Of a DNA stretch of 64,000 bases, positions 33,562 to 42,678 are shown piece by piece. Each line of letters starts with the position of its first letter. Within the stretch, counting starts at the first letter, position 1. The notes below the pieces were generated by a model, which searched no databases, was not told where the DNA came from, and saw only the letters and a list, made by a program, of their open reading frames with translations. The DNA comes from Ereboglobus sp. (GTDB taxonomy: Bacteria > Verrucomicrobiota > Verrucomicrobiia > Opitutales > Opitutaceae), in contig JARKRC010000045.1 of assembly GCA_029974595.1 (NCBI GenBank), positions 26,001 to 90,000 of the forward strand. The letters are read 5' to 3'. A program made the translations under genes and the position numbers.

Positions 33562-35256
33562 TTATGAGCCATCTCCTGTCGTTTGCATAGGACCGGGACT
33601 TGTTCGTCTGAAAATAAGCACTACATCGCGGTCATGGTTGTATTGAGTGACCGGTTCGAATCTGCGCCAGAAGAGCTCCGGGCGGTAGAGGTCTTTCCAT
33701 AATACGTCTATTTTTTGAGCCAATTCATAGCGTACAGGCAGATGCCAGTACTGGGAGATATCTCTTTCCAGTTGTTGCAGGTTTCCAGATCCAAATGCCA
33801 CCAGCCAGTCGGGCAGTTTCTCGCCCTTGAAATGCACCGGAGACAGTGCTGCGTATTGCGGTTTGGAACGATTGTCGAACTGCCAAGCATACAGTAGCTG
33901 CGGCGTCGAAAACATCAACGGATAACAACTATCCAAGCCATTGGTGACATACACAGAGTCGCCGGGAGCGGCGTGGGCGTTGAGCCAGACGGCGGTAGGG
34001 CGGTAGGGCTCCGGGTTGGGCGAGAGGATTTCCTGAACGTAACACCATGCGGTCGACCGCGCACCGCACCATTTGAAGAACATGCCGCCATGGGTGAGAT
34101 TGCTAAAAAATACCAAGGCAGCCAGTGGCGCCGCGACCGCCATGCGCCCGAATGACAGACGGCACGCTGCCCATGCTGTCAGTGCGATGCCCGCCGGCAA
34201 CGTCGGGAGCAAATAGCGCACATCGGCAACTTGGGTGCTCGAGACCAATTGCGTGGTGATCACGGTCAACACCAGTGTCATCACCACGATGCAAGTCAGC
34301 GCCCGCAGCGCCGGGGTTGGAAACGGGGTCTTTTTTATCCGCGCCACGCTGATGCCGAAGGCCAGTAGAATCAATGGCCATGAGAGGAATTCCACCGTGT
34401 TGAGATCGCGAAGATGCCACCACCAAAGTGTGAGCTGTTCCGTCAGGCTGTTCTTCCACAGGTTGCCATCAGTGCCGGTTTTGAGGGGACACCAGACAAG
34501 AAAGACGAAGGTGTTGATGATAATCTGCGGCAACCAGACGATCAGCCAGTCGCCAAGGGAGAGGGCGGGGCGGCCTTCCCGACGGCGCCACACCAGAAAA
34601 TCCACGAACAGCGCCGCATACACCATCACATACATGGAATAATGGGAGGCGAACAATACCGACGACGCAGCAGCCATGCCCGCAAGCCAGCGTTTACGTC
34701 CGTCCCACTGCCAATAGCACCATGCAACCACCGTGGCGGCCAGCACCGCCAGTGCGTAATAACGACAGTTGCGAAAATACAAAAACATCGAAACGTTGCC
34801 GATGATGCCCAGCGACAGTACCAGCAGATAGCTTAAGGTCGCTCGTCGCGCCCACCATAGCATCAGCGCCACTGTGAGCAGTCCGCATAGCGCGAAGGGC
34901 AATCGCGCCTGCCAATTGCCGACACCGAATACGGCGAACGAGGCGGCTGTCGCGTAGTACATTGCCGGAGGCATCGCGCGGATTTCAAGGCCGACCAGCT
35001 CGCGTCCGTTCAGCCAGGCAACAATGTTGCCGTTTTTCAACAGCGCCGTTGTATCTCCCGTTTCGAGCACTCCTTCGCCTCCCAAAGCCGTGAGTGCTTC
35101 ATCGCTCCAAAGCGAATACGCTCCCAGATTCCAAAACAGCAAAAACGCCGCCACTAGTAGCGTGCCCGTGCAAATCGCCAAGCGCCAGCGCCGGTCGCGG
35201 GTGCCGCTGCCGGCGGGCGCGGGGATGCAAGGCACGCTGTCAGGATTGTCATTCAT
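33562..35256 (-). CDS. GT39-like membrane glycosyltransferase
   Basis: Integral membrane protein of 564 residues with around 11 helices, GT-C fold. The first external loop carries YSLWSDEALTALGG with the acidic DE pair typical of GT39/PMT_2 enzymes that use polyprenyl-phosphate sugars. A C-terminal soluble tail of about 150 residues follows. It overlaps the GT2 gene by eight bases and is the distal member of the DprE1-DprE2-GT2-GT39 operon, so it is the likely user of the lipid-linked sugar made by its neighbours. Confidence 0.82.
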   Translation of the reverse strand: MNDNPDSVPCIPAPAGSGTRDRRWRLAICTGTLLVAAFLLFWNLGAYSLWSDEALTALGGEGVLETGDTTALLKNGNIVAWLNGRELVGLEIRAMPPAMYYATAASFAVFGVGNWQARLPFALCGLLTVALMLWWARRATLSYLLVLSLGIIGNVSMFLYFRNCRYYALAVLAATVVAWCYWQWDGRKRWLAGMAAASSVLFASHYSMYVMVYAALFVDFLVWRRREGRPALSLGDWLIVWLPQIIINTFVFLVWCPLKTGTDGNLWKNSLTEQLTLWWWHLRDLNTVEFLSWPLILLAFGISVARIKKTPFPTPALRALTCIVVMTLVLTVITTQLVSSTQVADVRYLLPTLPAGIALTAWAACRLSFGRMAVAAPLAALVFFSNLTHGGMFFKWCGARSTAWCYVQEILSPNPEPYRPTAVWLNAHAAPGDSVYVTNGLDSCYPLMFSTPQLLYAWQFDNRSKPQYAALSPVHFKGEKLPDWLVAFGSGNLQQLERDISQYWHLPVRYELAQKIDVLWKDLYRPELFWRRFEPVTQYNHDRDVVLIFRRTSPGPMQTTGDGS

Positions 35257-36241
35257 GCTTCAGAACTTCCGAGGTTTGCGGGCGTTTTTCCTCGACCACC
35301 TGCTCCACAAGGTAATGCGGACGGCCTTTGATTTCTCGATAAATTCTTGCCAGATATTCGCCGACGATACCGAGGCAGAGCAGTTGTACGCCGCCGAGGA
35401 AAAAGATGCCCACCGTTTGCGTGGCGAATCCCACAACGAGGCGGTCCGTCCACCAACCGAACCATTGTCCCACACGTTGGAGGAACACCAGCGCGGTGCA
35501 GACTGTGCCGAAGAGGCACAGGGACAATCCGAGCCACGAGATAAAACGTAGCGGAATCTCACTGAAACTGGTGATGCCGTTCCATGCATAGTTGAACAAT
35601 TTTGCATAGGTCTGTTTCGGTTCGCCTGCCCGCTCGCGACGGTCATACCAAACCATGGCTTGCCGGTGGCCGAGCCAGCAGCGCAGCGCCGGTAAAAACA
35701 AATTGCGTTCGGGAAGTCGTTTCAACTCCTCCACGACTACGCGGTCCATCAGGCCGAACGTACCGCTGTCTTGGGGCATCACGTTGTTGGTCAGTCGTCC
35801 GAAGACCACATGAAAACCCCGCAGCAGCAACCCACGCATGCCGCGTTCCGGGCGCGAACGCCGGCGCCCAATGACCAGCCGGGCACCATCGCGCCAGCGG
35901 GCAAGCATTTCGGGGATGGCTTCGGGTGGGTCTTGCAAATCGGCGTCGAGAAAAATTACTGCATCTCCGTTTGCGTGGTCCAGCCCGGCGCGGTAAGCGG
36001 CCTGTTGTCCGAAGTTGCGTGTCAGGCAGACCAGCCGGGCGCGCGCCATGTCGCGCATCTCTTTTCGCACAAGCGCCACTGTGTCGTCACTGCTGCCATC
36101 GTCCACGGCCAGCCACTCCCATTTGACTGAGGCATCTTGAAACAACTGCCGCAACGCGGCGGCGAGCGCGGCAATCGTGTCGCTTTCGTTCCACAGTGGT
36201 GTGACTACTGTGACAAGCTGGGATGTATTGGATGCGTTCAT
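35249..36241 (-). CDS. GT2 polyprenyl-phosphate glycosyltransferase
   Basis: A 330-residue GT2 enzyme with VTVVTPLWNESDTIAALAAAL, AVDDGSSDDTV, TRNFGQQAAYRAGLDHA and LDADLQDPPEAIPEML, plus two C-terminal helices and a GEYLARIYREIKGRP tail typical of membrane-bound DPM1/ArnC/GtrB proteins. It loads a sugar onto polyprenyl phosphate. It overlaps the SDR gene upstream by four bases and the GT39 gene downstream by eight, so all are probably made together. The sugar is not identifiable. Confidence 0.87.
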   Translation of the reverse strand: MNASNTSQLVTVVTPLWNESDTIAALAAALRQLFQDASVKWEWLAVDDGSSDDTVALVRKEMRDMARARLVCLTRNFGQQAAYRAGLDHANGDAVIFLDADLQDPPEAIPEMLARWRDGARLVIGRRRSRPERGMRGLLLRGFHVVFGRLTNNVMPQDSGTFGLMDRVVVEELKRLPERNLFLPALRCWLGHRQAMVWYDRRERAGEPKQTYAKLFNYAWNGITSFSEIPLRFISWLGLSLCLFGTVCTALVFLQRVGQWFGWWTDRLVVGFATQTVGIFFLGGVQLLCLGIVGEYLARIYREIKGRPHYLVEQVVEEKRPQTSEVLKHE

Positions 36242-36984
36242 AGTTTCAGGCGTTTGAAAATGGATTCAGGAATCAGTCGTATCACCAACATGATCAGGCG
36301 CCAGAACCACGGCGTGTAGAGCACGTCACGCCCTTTTTCCGTCGCGGCCAGAATATCGCGGGCCGCGCGGTCGGCGGATACTTTCAGCAGGCTGTGGATG
36401 TGCGCGGCCATCGGCGTGTCCACATAGCCGGGTTTGACGGTTAGCACCCGCACGCCAGACGGGAACAGGCGGTTGCGCAGTCCTTGCAGGAAGGCAGTCA
36501 GTCCGGCCTTGGCTGCGCCATAGGCATAGTTGCTTTGGCGGCCCCGGTCGCCGGCCACCGAGGAAATCACGACAAGCGAACCACGACCGGCAGTTTCCAT
36601 GCGGTTAGCCAGATCGCCAAGGAATGATACCACACTGAGCAAGTTGATTTGGAACGAATGCAGGGCCTGCTCGAAATCCCGCTCGCACTTTTTCTGGTCA
36701 ATAAGCACGCCGTGGCAAATGAAAGCTGCGTCCATCTCGCCCAGCCATTCCCATGCGCGCTGCACAATGGCGGCATGGTTGGCGGGTTCCTCAAACGTCA
36801 CCGCCTGCACCTCCACCTGAACGCCGTGGCGCAGCCTCAAATCGCGTGCCATGAGGTCAAGTTTTTCCTTGGAGCGCCCTGCGAGAAACAGGGTGGCGCC
36901 GGAAGCCGCGAGCTGTCCGGCAAGCGCTTGCGCAATGCCGGAGGTGGCGCCAATGATAAGTGCTTTCTGAATGCGCATTTTCAT
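36238..36984 (-). CDS. DprE2-like SDR (decaprenylphosphoryl-2-keto-ribose reductase type)
   Basis: A 248-residue SDR with GATSGIAQALAGQLA, the NLLSVVSFLGDLANRM segment, SSVAGDRGRQSNYAYGAAKAGL (active-site Ser, Tyr and Lys) and KPGYVDTPMAAH. The GDRGRQSNYAYGAAKA run is characteristic of DprE2, which reduces the 2-keto intermediate to decaprenylphosphoryl-arabinose. Pairing with the adjacent DprE1-like gene, 15 bases away, strengthens the call. The product in this organism could be a different 2'-epimerised polyprenyl-phosphate pentose. Confidence 0.8.
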   Translation of the reverse strand: MKMRIQKALIIGATSGIAQALAGQLAASGATLFLAGRSKEKLDLMARDLRLRHGVQVEVQAVTFEEPANHAAIVQRAWEWLGEMDAAFICHGVLIDQKKCERDFEQALHSFQINLLSVVSFLGDLANRMETAGRGSLVVISSVAGDRGRQSNYAYGAAKAGLTAFLQGLRNRLFPSGVRVLTVKPGYVDTPMAAHIHSLLKVSADRAARDILAATEKGRDVLYTPWFWRLIMLVIRLIPESIFKRLKL

Positions 36985-36999
36985 GCCGGGCCGGCTCGT

Positions 37000-38304
37000 T
37001 TAGAGAAGTCCTTTGGTAAGGCGACGCCACGAATTTGAGGAAAACGCCGGGTCGACAAATGCGCTGAAGGCCTTCCAGTTGGGACAGGTTTTCGCAAAAC
37101 ACTCGGGCGGCATGAGCACATCCTTGCCGGGATTGAAAATGGCGCCGGCGTCCAGCCCGATGCGGAAGATTTTATCGAAAAGCTGCCGGGTGCGCGGGCC
37201 TTTGTTGGGAAAATCGATGCCGAGCGTAACGCCGGGACGCGGAAACGACATCAGGCCGGGCGAGCGCACGGAGCCGAGTTTTTTCAACACGGCCAGAAAC
37301 GCGCCTTGCCCCAATTTGGCGGCTTGTTTGAAAATTTCCCGCAACGCATCCCTGGCCGAATCGAGCGGTAGCACGATTTGCGCTTCATAAAATCCAGGCG
37401 TGCCATAGACGCGACGCCAATTTTTGACTGCATCCTGGGGATAAAAGAACCCCGCGTAGTGCTGGAGGCCGGATGTCTTTTGCCGAAGTTGTCGGCTGTA
37501 GTAGAGCTGGTTGAAAACACGGATGGAGAACCGGTTCAGTGCGAACGATGGAAATCCGCGCGGAAAATTAAACGGCTGCTCTCCGTGCGGTTTCAATCCG
37601 CCAGTGTCACTATCGGCATAGTTGCCTTGCATGTAAATACCCCGCCCCCGTGTGACGCAATCGACCCAGGCGACTGTATGCTCGAATTTTGCGTCAGAGC
37701 CTTCACATACATCGAAAAATTCGTCGAGATTGCGGAACTTGATCGACTCGGTTTCTATCATCGTGCTGCGAATGCGCCGGAGACGGAATTCCACCCACGT
37801 AATCAATCCCGTGAGGCCCATGCCGCCAATCGTCGCGGCAAACCAATCGCTGTTTTCCACAGGCGAGCAAACGAAGCGTCGATTGCCCGAACGCAGCAAT
37901 TCGAGGCGCGTCACATGGCATCCGAAGGTTCCTGCGCGGTGATGATTTTTACCGTGGACGTCATTGGCGACCGCGCCACCGAGCGTTACAAACCGCGTGC
38001 CTGGCGTGGTGGGTAAAAACCAGCCGCGAGGCACAACAAACCGCAGTATTTCGTCAAGGCTTGCTCCCGCTTCGCAGCGGATGATGCCCGATTCTTCGTC
38101 AAAGTTTAGCACGCGGTTCATGCTTCGGGTAATAAGCACAGTGCCTCCATCGTTCAGGCAGACATCCCCGAAGCTGCTGCCCAAACCGAACGGAATCAGT
38201 GTGCCGCCCTCTGCTGGCGAGGGCAGGGATTCGCAACTCCAATAGATATGTTTTATCCAGGATTTGGTTTTGGGGTTCCGCGAGAAATTTTCGACTGCGT
38301 TCAC
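37000..38304 (-). CDS. DprE1-like FAD oxidase (decaprenylphosphoryl-ribose 2'-oxidase type)
   Basis: A 434-residue FAD_binding_4 oxidoreductase. The flavin site stretch TPGTRFVTLGGAVANDVHGKNHHRAGTFGCHV is strongly DprE1-like, and the C-terminal substrate domain keeps the Lys in GKDVLMPPECF (residue 394, equivalent to mycobacterial Lys418 by eye). The mycobacterial cysteine targeted by benzothiazinones (ICVDFP) is Gly362 here (LGIDFP). With the DprE2-like SDR it would 2'-epimerise a polyprenyl-phosphate pentose at the membrane. No UbiA-type phosphoribosyltransferase to supply the substrate is seen in the window. Confidence 0.82.
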   Translation of the reverse strand: MNAVENFSRNPKTKSWIKHIYWSCESLPSPAEGGTLIPFGLGSSFGDVCLNDGGTVLITRSMNRVLNFDEESGIIRCEAGASLDEILRFVVPRGWFLPTTPGTRFVTLGGAVANDVHGKNHHRAGTFGCHVTRLELLRSGNRRFVCSPVENSDWFAATIGGMGLTGLITWVEFRLRRIRSTMIETESIKFRNLDEFFDVCEGSDAKFEHTVAWVDCVTRGRGIYMQGNYADSDTGGLKPHGEQPFNFPRGFPSFALNRFSIRVFNQLYYSRQLRQKTSGLQHYAGFFYPQDAVKNWRRVYGTPGFYEAQIVLPLDSARDALREIFKQAAKLGQGAFLAVLKKLGSVRSPGLMSFPRPGVTLGIDFPNKGPRTRQLFDKIFRIGLDAGAIFNPGKDVLMPPECFAKTCPNWKAFSAFVDPAFSSNSWRRLTKGLL

Positions 38305-38474
38305 GCCGCACCTTTCTTTGCGTGGGTGATTTCTTTTATTATAGAGCGCAGCCTATGGCCCATGCCGCACGATTCGATATCGGGACACGCCGAGGTGATG
38401 GTTGTGGCAAGTGTCGTGTCTGCGAATCCACAGATTCCGGAGATCAATATTTTCATGCGAGGTGTGCAGATTCC

Positions 38475-39536
38475 TCAAGACGCGGCACGTTGACGCCAGG
38501 TTTCGACGATCTGGCGGATCGTTTCTTCGAGGGACTGGGTGATGTCCCAAGAGGGGTAGTGAGCGCGCATTTTGCGGAGGTCGCTGTAATAACAGATGTG
38601 GTCGCCCATGCGGTTTTGATCGATGTAGGTGTAAATTTGTTTTTTGCCGCTGAATTTTTCGGTGATGGCGAACGCTTCCAGGATTGAGCAGGAATTGTTT
38701 TTGCCGCCGCCGAGATTGTAGACTTCGCCAACGCGGGGCGCTTGGGCGAAGGCTGCCATGAAGCGGGCGACATCGAGCGAGTGAATGTTGTCGCGCACTT
38801 GTTTGCCTTTATAACCGAAGATTTTGTATTCGCGGCCCTCGAGGTTGCATTTGACGAGGTAGGAGAGGAAGCCGTGCAGCTCGACGCCGGAGTGGTTCGG
38901 CCCGGTGAGGCAGCCGCCGCGCAGGCAGCAGGTGGGCATGTTGAAATAGCGTCCGTATTCCTGAACCATGATGTCGCCGGCGACTTTCGAGGCGCCGAAG
39001 AGTGAGTGCTTCGACTGGTCGATGGTGAAGGTTTCGGCAATGCCGTGCGCGTAGGCGGGGTCGGCGTAATCCCAGCGAGTGTCGAGTTCGGCGAGGGCGA
39101 TGCGGTTGGGCGCGTCGCCGTAGACCTTGTTGGTCGACATGTGGATGAAGGGCGATTCGGGGCAGGCTTGGCGCGCGGCTTCGAGAAGATTGAGGGTGCC
39201 TGTGGCGTTGGTGTCGAAATCGTCGAAGGGGATGGCGGCGGCGCGATCGTGCGAGGGTTGAGCGGCGGTGTGAACGATGATGTCGGGGCGGATTTGCCTG
39301 ACGAGGGCAAGCACGCCGGAGCGGTCGCGGATGTCGAGTTCGTGGTGCTGGAAACCGGGGAGTTCACGGGCGAGGCGTTGCTGGTTCCAACGCGTGTCGC
39401 CTTGGGGACCAAAAAACACGGCGCGCTGATTGTTGTCCACGCCGTGCACGGCGCAGCCGAATTCACGGGCGAAGTAGGTGCAGACTTCCGACCCGATAAG
39501 TCCTGACGAGCCTGTGACGAGTAATCTTTTGGTCAT
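38475..39536 (-). CDS. CDP-paratose 2-epimerase-like NAD-dependent SDR
   Basis: A 353-residue extended SDR: GSSGLIG dinucleotide motif, [12 protein letters not shown], and [20 protein letters not shown], which resemble CDP-paratose/tyvelose epimerases. The position of the catalytic tyrosine in the YxxxK motif is Phe180 (HSLFGASK, Lys184), so either the subgroup uses another acid/base or the protein has a changed reaction. It lies 170 bases upstream of the DprE1-like gene on the same strand and probably supplies or remodels a nucleotide sugar for the glycan region. Confidence 0.75.
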   Translation of the reverse strand: MTKRLLVTGSSGLIGSEVCTYFAREFGCAVHGVDNNQRAVFFGPQGDTRWNQQRLARELPGFQHHELDIRDRSGVLALVRQIRPDIIVHTAAQPSHDRAAAIPFDDFDTNATGTLNLLEAARQACPESPFIHMSTNKVYGDAPNRIALAELDTRWDYADPAYAHGIAETFTIDQSKHSLFGASKVAGDIMVQEYGRYFNMPTCCLRGGCLTGPNHSGVELHGFLSYLVKCNLEGREYKIFGYKGKQVRDNIHSLDVARFMAAFAQAPRVGEVYNLGGGKNNSCSILEAFAITEKFSGKKQIYTYIDQNRMGDHICYYSDLRKMRAHYPSWDITQSLEETIRQIVETWRQRAAS

Positions 39537-39686
39537 GTGTCTGTAAGAAAAATGGCAAGTTGGGCGTAAGCGTTTGAAAGTAAAGAGCGTATCGGCCTTC
39601 GAGGGTGCAGGTTGACCGGGTTTGCCGATGCTATTACGCAGGCTTATTTGTGGTATTAATGACTTGAAGGCTGAAGGTAGAAAACG

Positions 39687-39752
39687 GGAAAGACGCTCCG
39701 GCTGTTCAGGCCATCACTAGAGCGGAAGCTCTTTCTTCAATCGTAATTCGTA
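39687..39752 (+). repeat. Dispersed extragenic repeat, copy 2 (downstream of dgt)
   Basis: It contains CTCCGGCTG, a variable spacer, GAGCGGAAGCTC and TTCAATCGTAATTCGTAG, matching in order the minus strand of 6544-6630. It ends 13 bases before the dgt stop codon on the opposite strand. The AGAGCGGAAGCTCT hairpin could terminate dgt. The remainder of the 39537-39764 gap shows nothing. Confidence 0.6.
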
Positions 39753-39764
39753 GTTTCTTCCGTT

Positions 39765-41096
39765 TCAGCTCAAGTCGCGGATGCTGCCGAACTCGGGGTC
39801 AATGAGGCGGCGGTAGGTGCGGACGATCATGCCGTCGGTGAGGTTCGCGAGCCAGTCGCAGATGCAGCGGGCTTTGCCTTCGCGGGTTTTGGCTTCGTTG
39901 ATTTGGCGCGCAGCGCGGAGGGGGATGACTTTGATGGGACGGCGGTTTTGGGGCGGCTCCACGTAATTTTCCCAAGCAGCCTCCCAGAGGGTATGCAGCA
40001 CACGGCGGGCCTTGAACTCAATTTGCTGGAGCTGCGAACTTTCGAAGATGATGTCGTTGGCCATTTTCTTATAAAACTCGGCTTCGGCAATGGCGGCGGG
40101 GGCGACGTGGATCTCGTAGCGATAGCGGTTGGTGAGCGACGACATGAAATTGCGGCGTTCGTGAAGGCTCGTGGCGCGGACAAAGTCGCCGGTCTTGATG
40201 GCGAACATGCGTTCGAGTTTGTCGGCGCGGATGCCGTTGATGAGTTTGCGAAGGTAGTCGTCGCGGGTCTTGGCGTTGGGCGCGGCGGAGGCGGCCTTGG
40301 AGTTCCAGTAGGGTTCGGTTTTTTCGGCCCAGGCTTCGATGCGCTCGATGGTGAGGAAGCCGGCTTTCACACCGTCAACGACGTCGTTTAGCGAGTAGGC
40401 GGCATCGTCGGCCCAGTCCATGATCTGGCATTCGACGGATTTGAAGGCGTTGAGGGCGAGGCCGGCGTGGAGTTCGGCGGGAATTTTGCGATTGGCGAAG
40501 ACGAAGGAGCGTTGCTTTGCCTGGTAATCGTAGAGGAAGTGATTCGCGGGTTTTTCGGGGCCGGGGAATTCGCGGTAGAGTTTTTTATATTTGAGGACGC
40601 CGTCGGTGAGGGCGCGGGTGGGTTGCATGCCGCGCACATCGGTTTCGGATTCAAAAATGGTTTCGCCGAGGAGGCGAAGGGTTTGGGCGTTGCCTTCAAA
40701 GCCGCCGTGATCGCGCATGAGTTCCTGCAAGGTGCGTTCGCCGGAGTGGCCGAAGGGCGGGTGTCCGAGGTCGTGCGCGAGGCAGATGGCTTCAACGAGG
40801 TCGTCGTCGATGTAGAAATCGGGCGCGAGGAGCGCGTGGCTGGGGCATTCGGCGGAGGCGAGGTAGTGGCAGATGGAGCGGCCGATTTGCGCGACCTCCA
40901 TCGAGTGCGTGAGGCGGGTGCGGTAGAAATCGTATTCCCCGGAGAGGAAGACCTGGGTTTTGGACTGGAGTTTGCGGAAGGCGTGCGAGTGGATGAGGCG
41001 GTCACGGTCAACCTGGAACGCGCTGCGGTAGTCTTTTTTCCGGGGTTCGCCGAGGGTTTGCGTGTCGAAATCGGTGTAAAAGCGGTTGGGCTTCAT
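39765..41096 (-). CDS. dgt: Deoxyguanosinetriphosphate triphosphohydrolase-like protein
   Basis: HD-superfamily dNTPase hydrolysing dNTPs to nucleoside and triphosphate, cytoplasmic. The 443-residue product begins with the family sequence DYRSAFQVDRDRLIHSHAFRKLQSKTQVF. Metal-binding residues appear as RTRLTHSMEVAQIGR, AICLAHDLGHPPFGHSGE and, later, CQIMDWADDAAYSLNDVVDGVK (conserved D of the HD domain). Length lies between the short and E. coli type enzymes. It is transcribed alone, divergent from the transporter operon. Confidence 0.9.
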   Translation of the reverse strand: MKPNRFYTDFDTQTLGEPRKKDYRSAFQVDRDRLIHSHAFRKLQSKTQVFLSGEYDFYRTRLTHSMEVAQIGRSICHYLASAECPSHALLAPDFYIDDDLVEAICLAHDLGHPPFGHSGERTLQELMRDHGGFEGNAQTLRLLGETIFESETDVRGMQPTRALTDGVLKYKKLYREFPGPEKPANHFLYDYQAKQRSFVFANRKIPAELHAGLALNAFKSVECQIMDWADDAAYSLNDVVDGVKAGFLTIERIEAWAEKTEPYWNSKAASAAPNAKTRDDYLRKLINGIRADKLERMFAIKTGDFVRATSLHERRNFMSSLTNRYRYEIHVAPAAIAEAEFYKKMANDIIFESSQLQQIEFKARRVLHTLWEAAWENYVEPPQNRRPIKVIPLRAARQINEAKTREGKARCICDWLANLTDGMIVRTYRRLIDPEFGSIRDLS

Positions 41097-41213
41097 GGAG
41101 TGTGTGGCGGGGAGTTGAGCATGAGGCGCCGGGGCGGGCGAGGGTTTTGTGCGGCGGGGCGGATCGTGCGTGAAACAGGCTTGCGGGGAGGGAGGCGAGG
41201 AAGCGGCTGAAAT

Positions 41214-41235
41214 TGAATAATAATTCAGTTATATT
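41214..41235 (+). promoter_or_regulatory. Candidate operator and -10 box of the sugar-phosphate transporter operon
   Basis: The perfect inverted repeat TGAAT-AATA-ATTCA (41214-41227) is followed three bases later by TATATT (41230-41235), a good -10 match, 48 bases before the ATG. A DeoR/SorC-family regulator encoded two genes into this operon is the natural candidate to bind it. The -35 region would overlap the palindrome. Confidence 0.45.
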
Positions 41236-41283
41236 AATTTGATCCCGGCATCGTCCCTGGCCGAAACTGAAGGGACATTTGCC

Positions 41284-42663
41284 ATGAGCGCCCCCGATAA
41301 AAAGAATTTCCTTCAAAGCGCATTTGCCGCCACGGCACATTTCTTCGGCCCCGCGCCCGCGATCGCGCCGGTCACCGGCGAGGAGCGTGTGCGCGAAGGG
41401 ACCCGGTTCTGGCAACAGCGGGTTTTGGTGAGCACGATCATCGGATACGCGGTGTATTACTTCGTGCGGAAGAACCTCAGCGTCGCAATGCCCGTGATGG
41501 AGCAGGAGCTTGGGATCGGCAAGGCGCAGCTCGGGTTGTTTCTCACCCTGCACGGCGTGCTCTACGGCGTGTCGAAATTCGCAAACGGCTTTCTGGGCGA
41601 CCGGTGCAACGCGCGCGTGTTCATGGTTTCGGGCCTGCTGGCATCGGCGGGTTTCAACATCATGTTCGGGCTGAGTTCGGTGGCGGTTGCGCTCGGGATT
41701 TTCTGGCTGCTGAACGGTTGGGTGCAGGGGATGGGTTTCCCGCCGTGCGCGCGTCTGCTTACGCATTGGTTCACGCCGGAGAAGCTCGTCACGCGTATGG
41801 CCGTGTGGAATATTTCGCACACGATCGGCGGCGGTCTGATTCTCATCCTGTGCGGCTATCTCGTCCTGTGGGATTGGCGGCTGTGCTTTTTCGTGCCGGC
41901 GGGGCTGGCGATCATCTGCTCCGTATATCTTTGGAAAACGCTGCCCGACACGCCCGCGTCGGTCGGCCTGCCCGAGGTCAGCCACGTCGCGCAGCCCAAG
42001 GATGCCGACCCGAAAAAAGCGCCGGGCTTCAGCAGGGTGCTCAAGGAAAATGTATTCAAAAACAAATACATCTGGCTGCTCGCGTTCGCGAATTTCTTTG
42101 TCTATACGATCCGCTACGCGGTGCTTGATTGGGGGCCGAGCCTGCTTAACCAGGCGAAGGGGATTCCGATACAGCATGCGGGCTGGATGACCGCGGCGTT
42201 TGAGCTTTCCGGCCTGGTGGGGACGCTGCTTGCGGGGTGGGTGACTGCGCGTTTTTTTGGCGGGCGCTGCATCCGCGTGTGCGCCATTTACATGGTGCTG
42301 ACGATCGTGGCGGTGCTTCTGTTCTGGCGTGTAGCCGGAGACTCCAAGGTACTGAACACGATTCTGCTCGGCAGCATTGGCTTTCTGATTTACGGACCGC
42401 AGAGCCTCGTGGGCACGGCGGCGGCCAACCTGGCGACAAAACATGCGGCGGCCACGGCAATCGGGCTGACGGGACTCTTCGGCTACGCGAGCACCGTGCT
42501 CTCGGGCTGGGGGCTCGGCGCGCTCGTGCAGGCGCACGGCTGGAATGCGGGGCTGGCCGGGCTGGGCATCGCGGCGATTGCGGGGACGATTTTGTTTGCC
42601 ATCGCGTGGCCGGCCAAGGCGCACGGCTACGAAGAGGAGGCGCAGAAAGACGCCTCATCATAA
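41284..42663 (+). CDS. MFS organophosphate:phosphate antiporter (UhpC/GlpT-like)
   Basis: Inner-membrane transporter of 459 residues with 12 helices from the OPA subfamily: YAVYYFVRKNLSVAMPVMEQELGIGKAQLGLFLTLHGVLYGVSKFANGFLGDR is the classical UhpC/UhpT/GlpT N-terminus, with the phosphate-binding Arg/Lys in YFVRKN. A GAAGGGA box precedes the ATG at 41284 at normal spacing. It probably imports or senses a sugar phosphate. The next genes, a SorC-type regulator (15 bases away) and an RpiB-like isomerase, form one catabolic operon with it. Confidence 0.87.
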   Translation: MSAPDKKNFLQSAFAATAHFFGPAPAIAPVTGEERVREGTRFWQQRVLVSTIIGYAVYYFVRKNLSVAMPVMEQELGIGKAQLGLFLTLHGVLYGVSKFANGFLGDRCNARVFMVSGLLASAGFNIMFGLSSVAVALGIFWLLNGWVQGMGFPPCARLLTHWFTPEKLVTRMAVWNISHTIGGGLILILCGYLVLWDWRLCFFVPAGLAIICSVYLWKTLPDTPASVGLPEVSHVAQPKDADPKKAPGFSRVLKENVFKNKYIWLLAFANFFVYTIRYAVLDWGPSLLNQAKGIPIQHAGWMTAAFELSGLVGTLLAGWVTARFFGGRCIRVCAIYMVLTIVAVLLFWRVAGDSKVLNTILLGSIGFLIYGPQSLVGTAAANLATKHAAATAIGLTGLFGYASTVLSGWGLGALVQAHGWNAGLAGLGIAAIAGTILFAIAWPAKAHGYEEEAQKDASS

Positions 42664-42678
42664 ATCCGGCGCGGCGGC

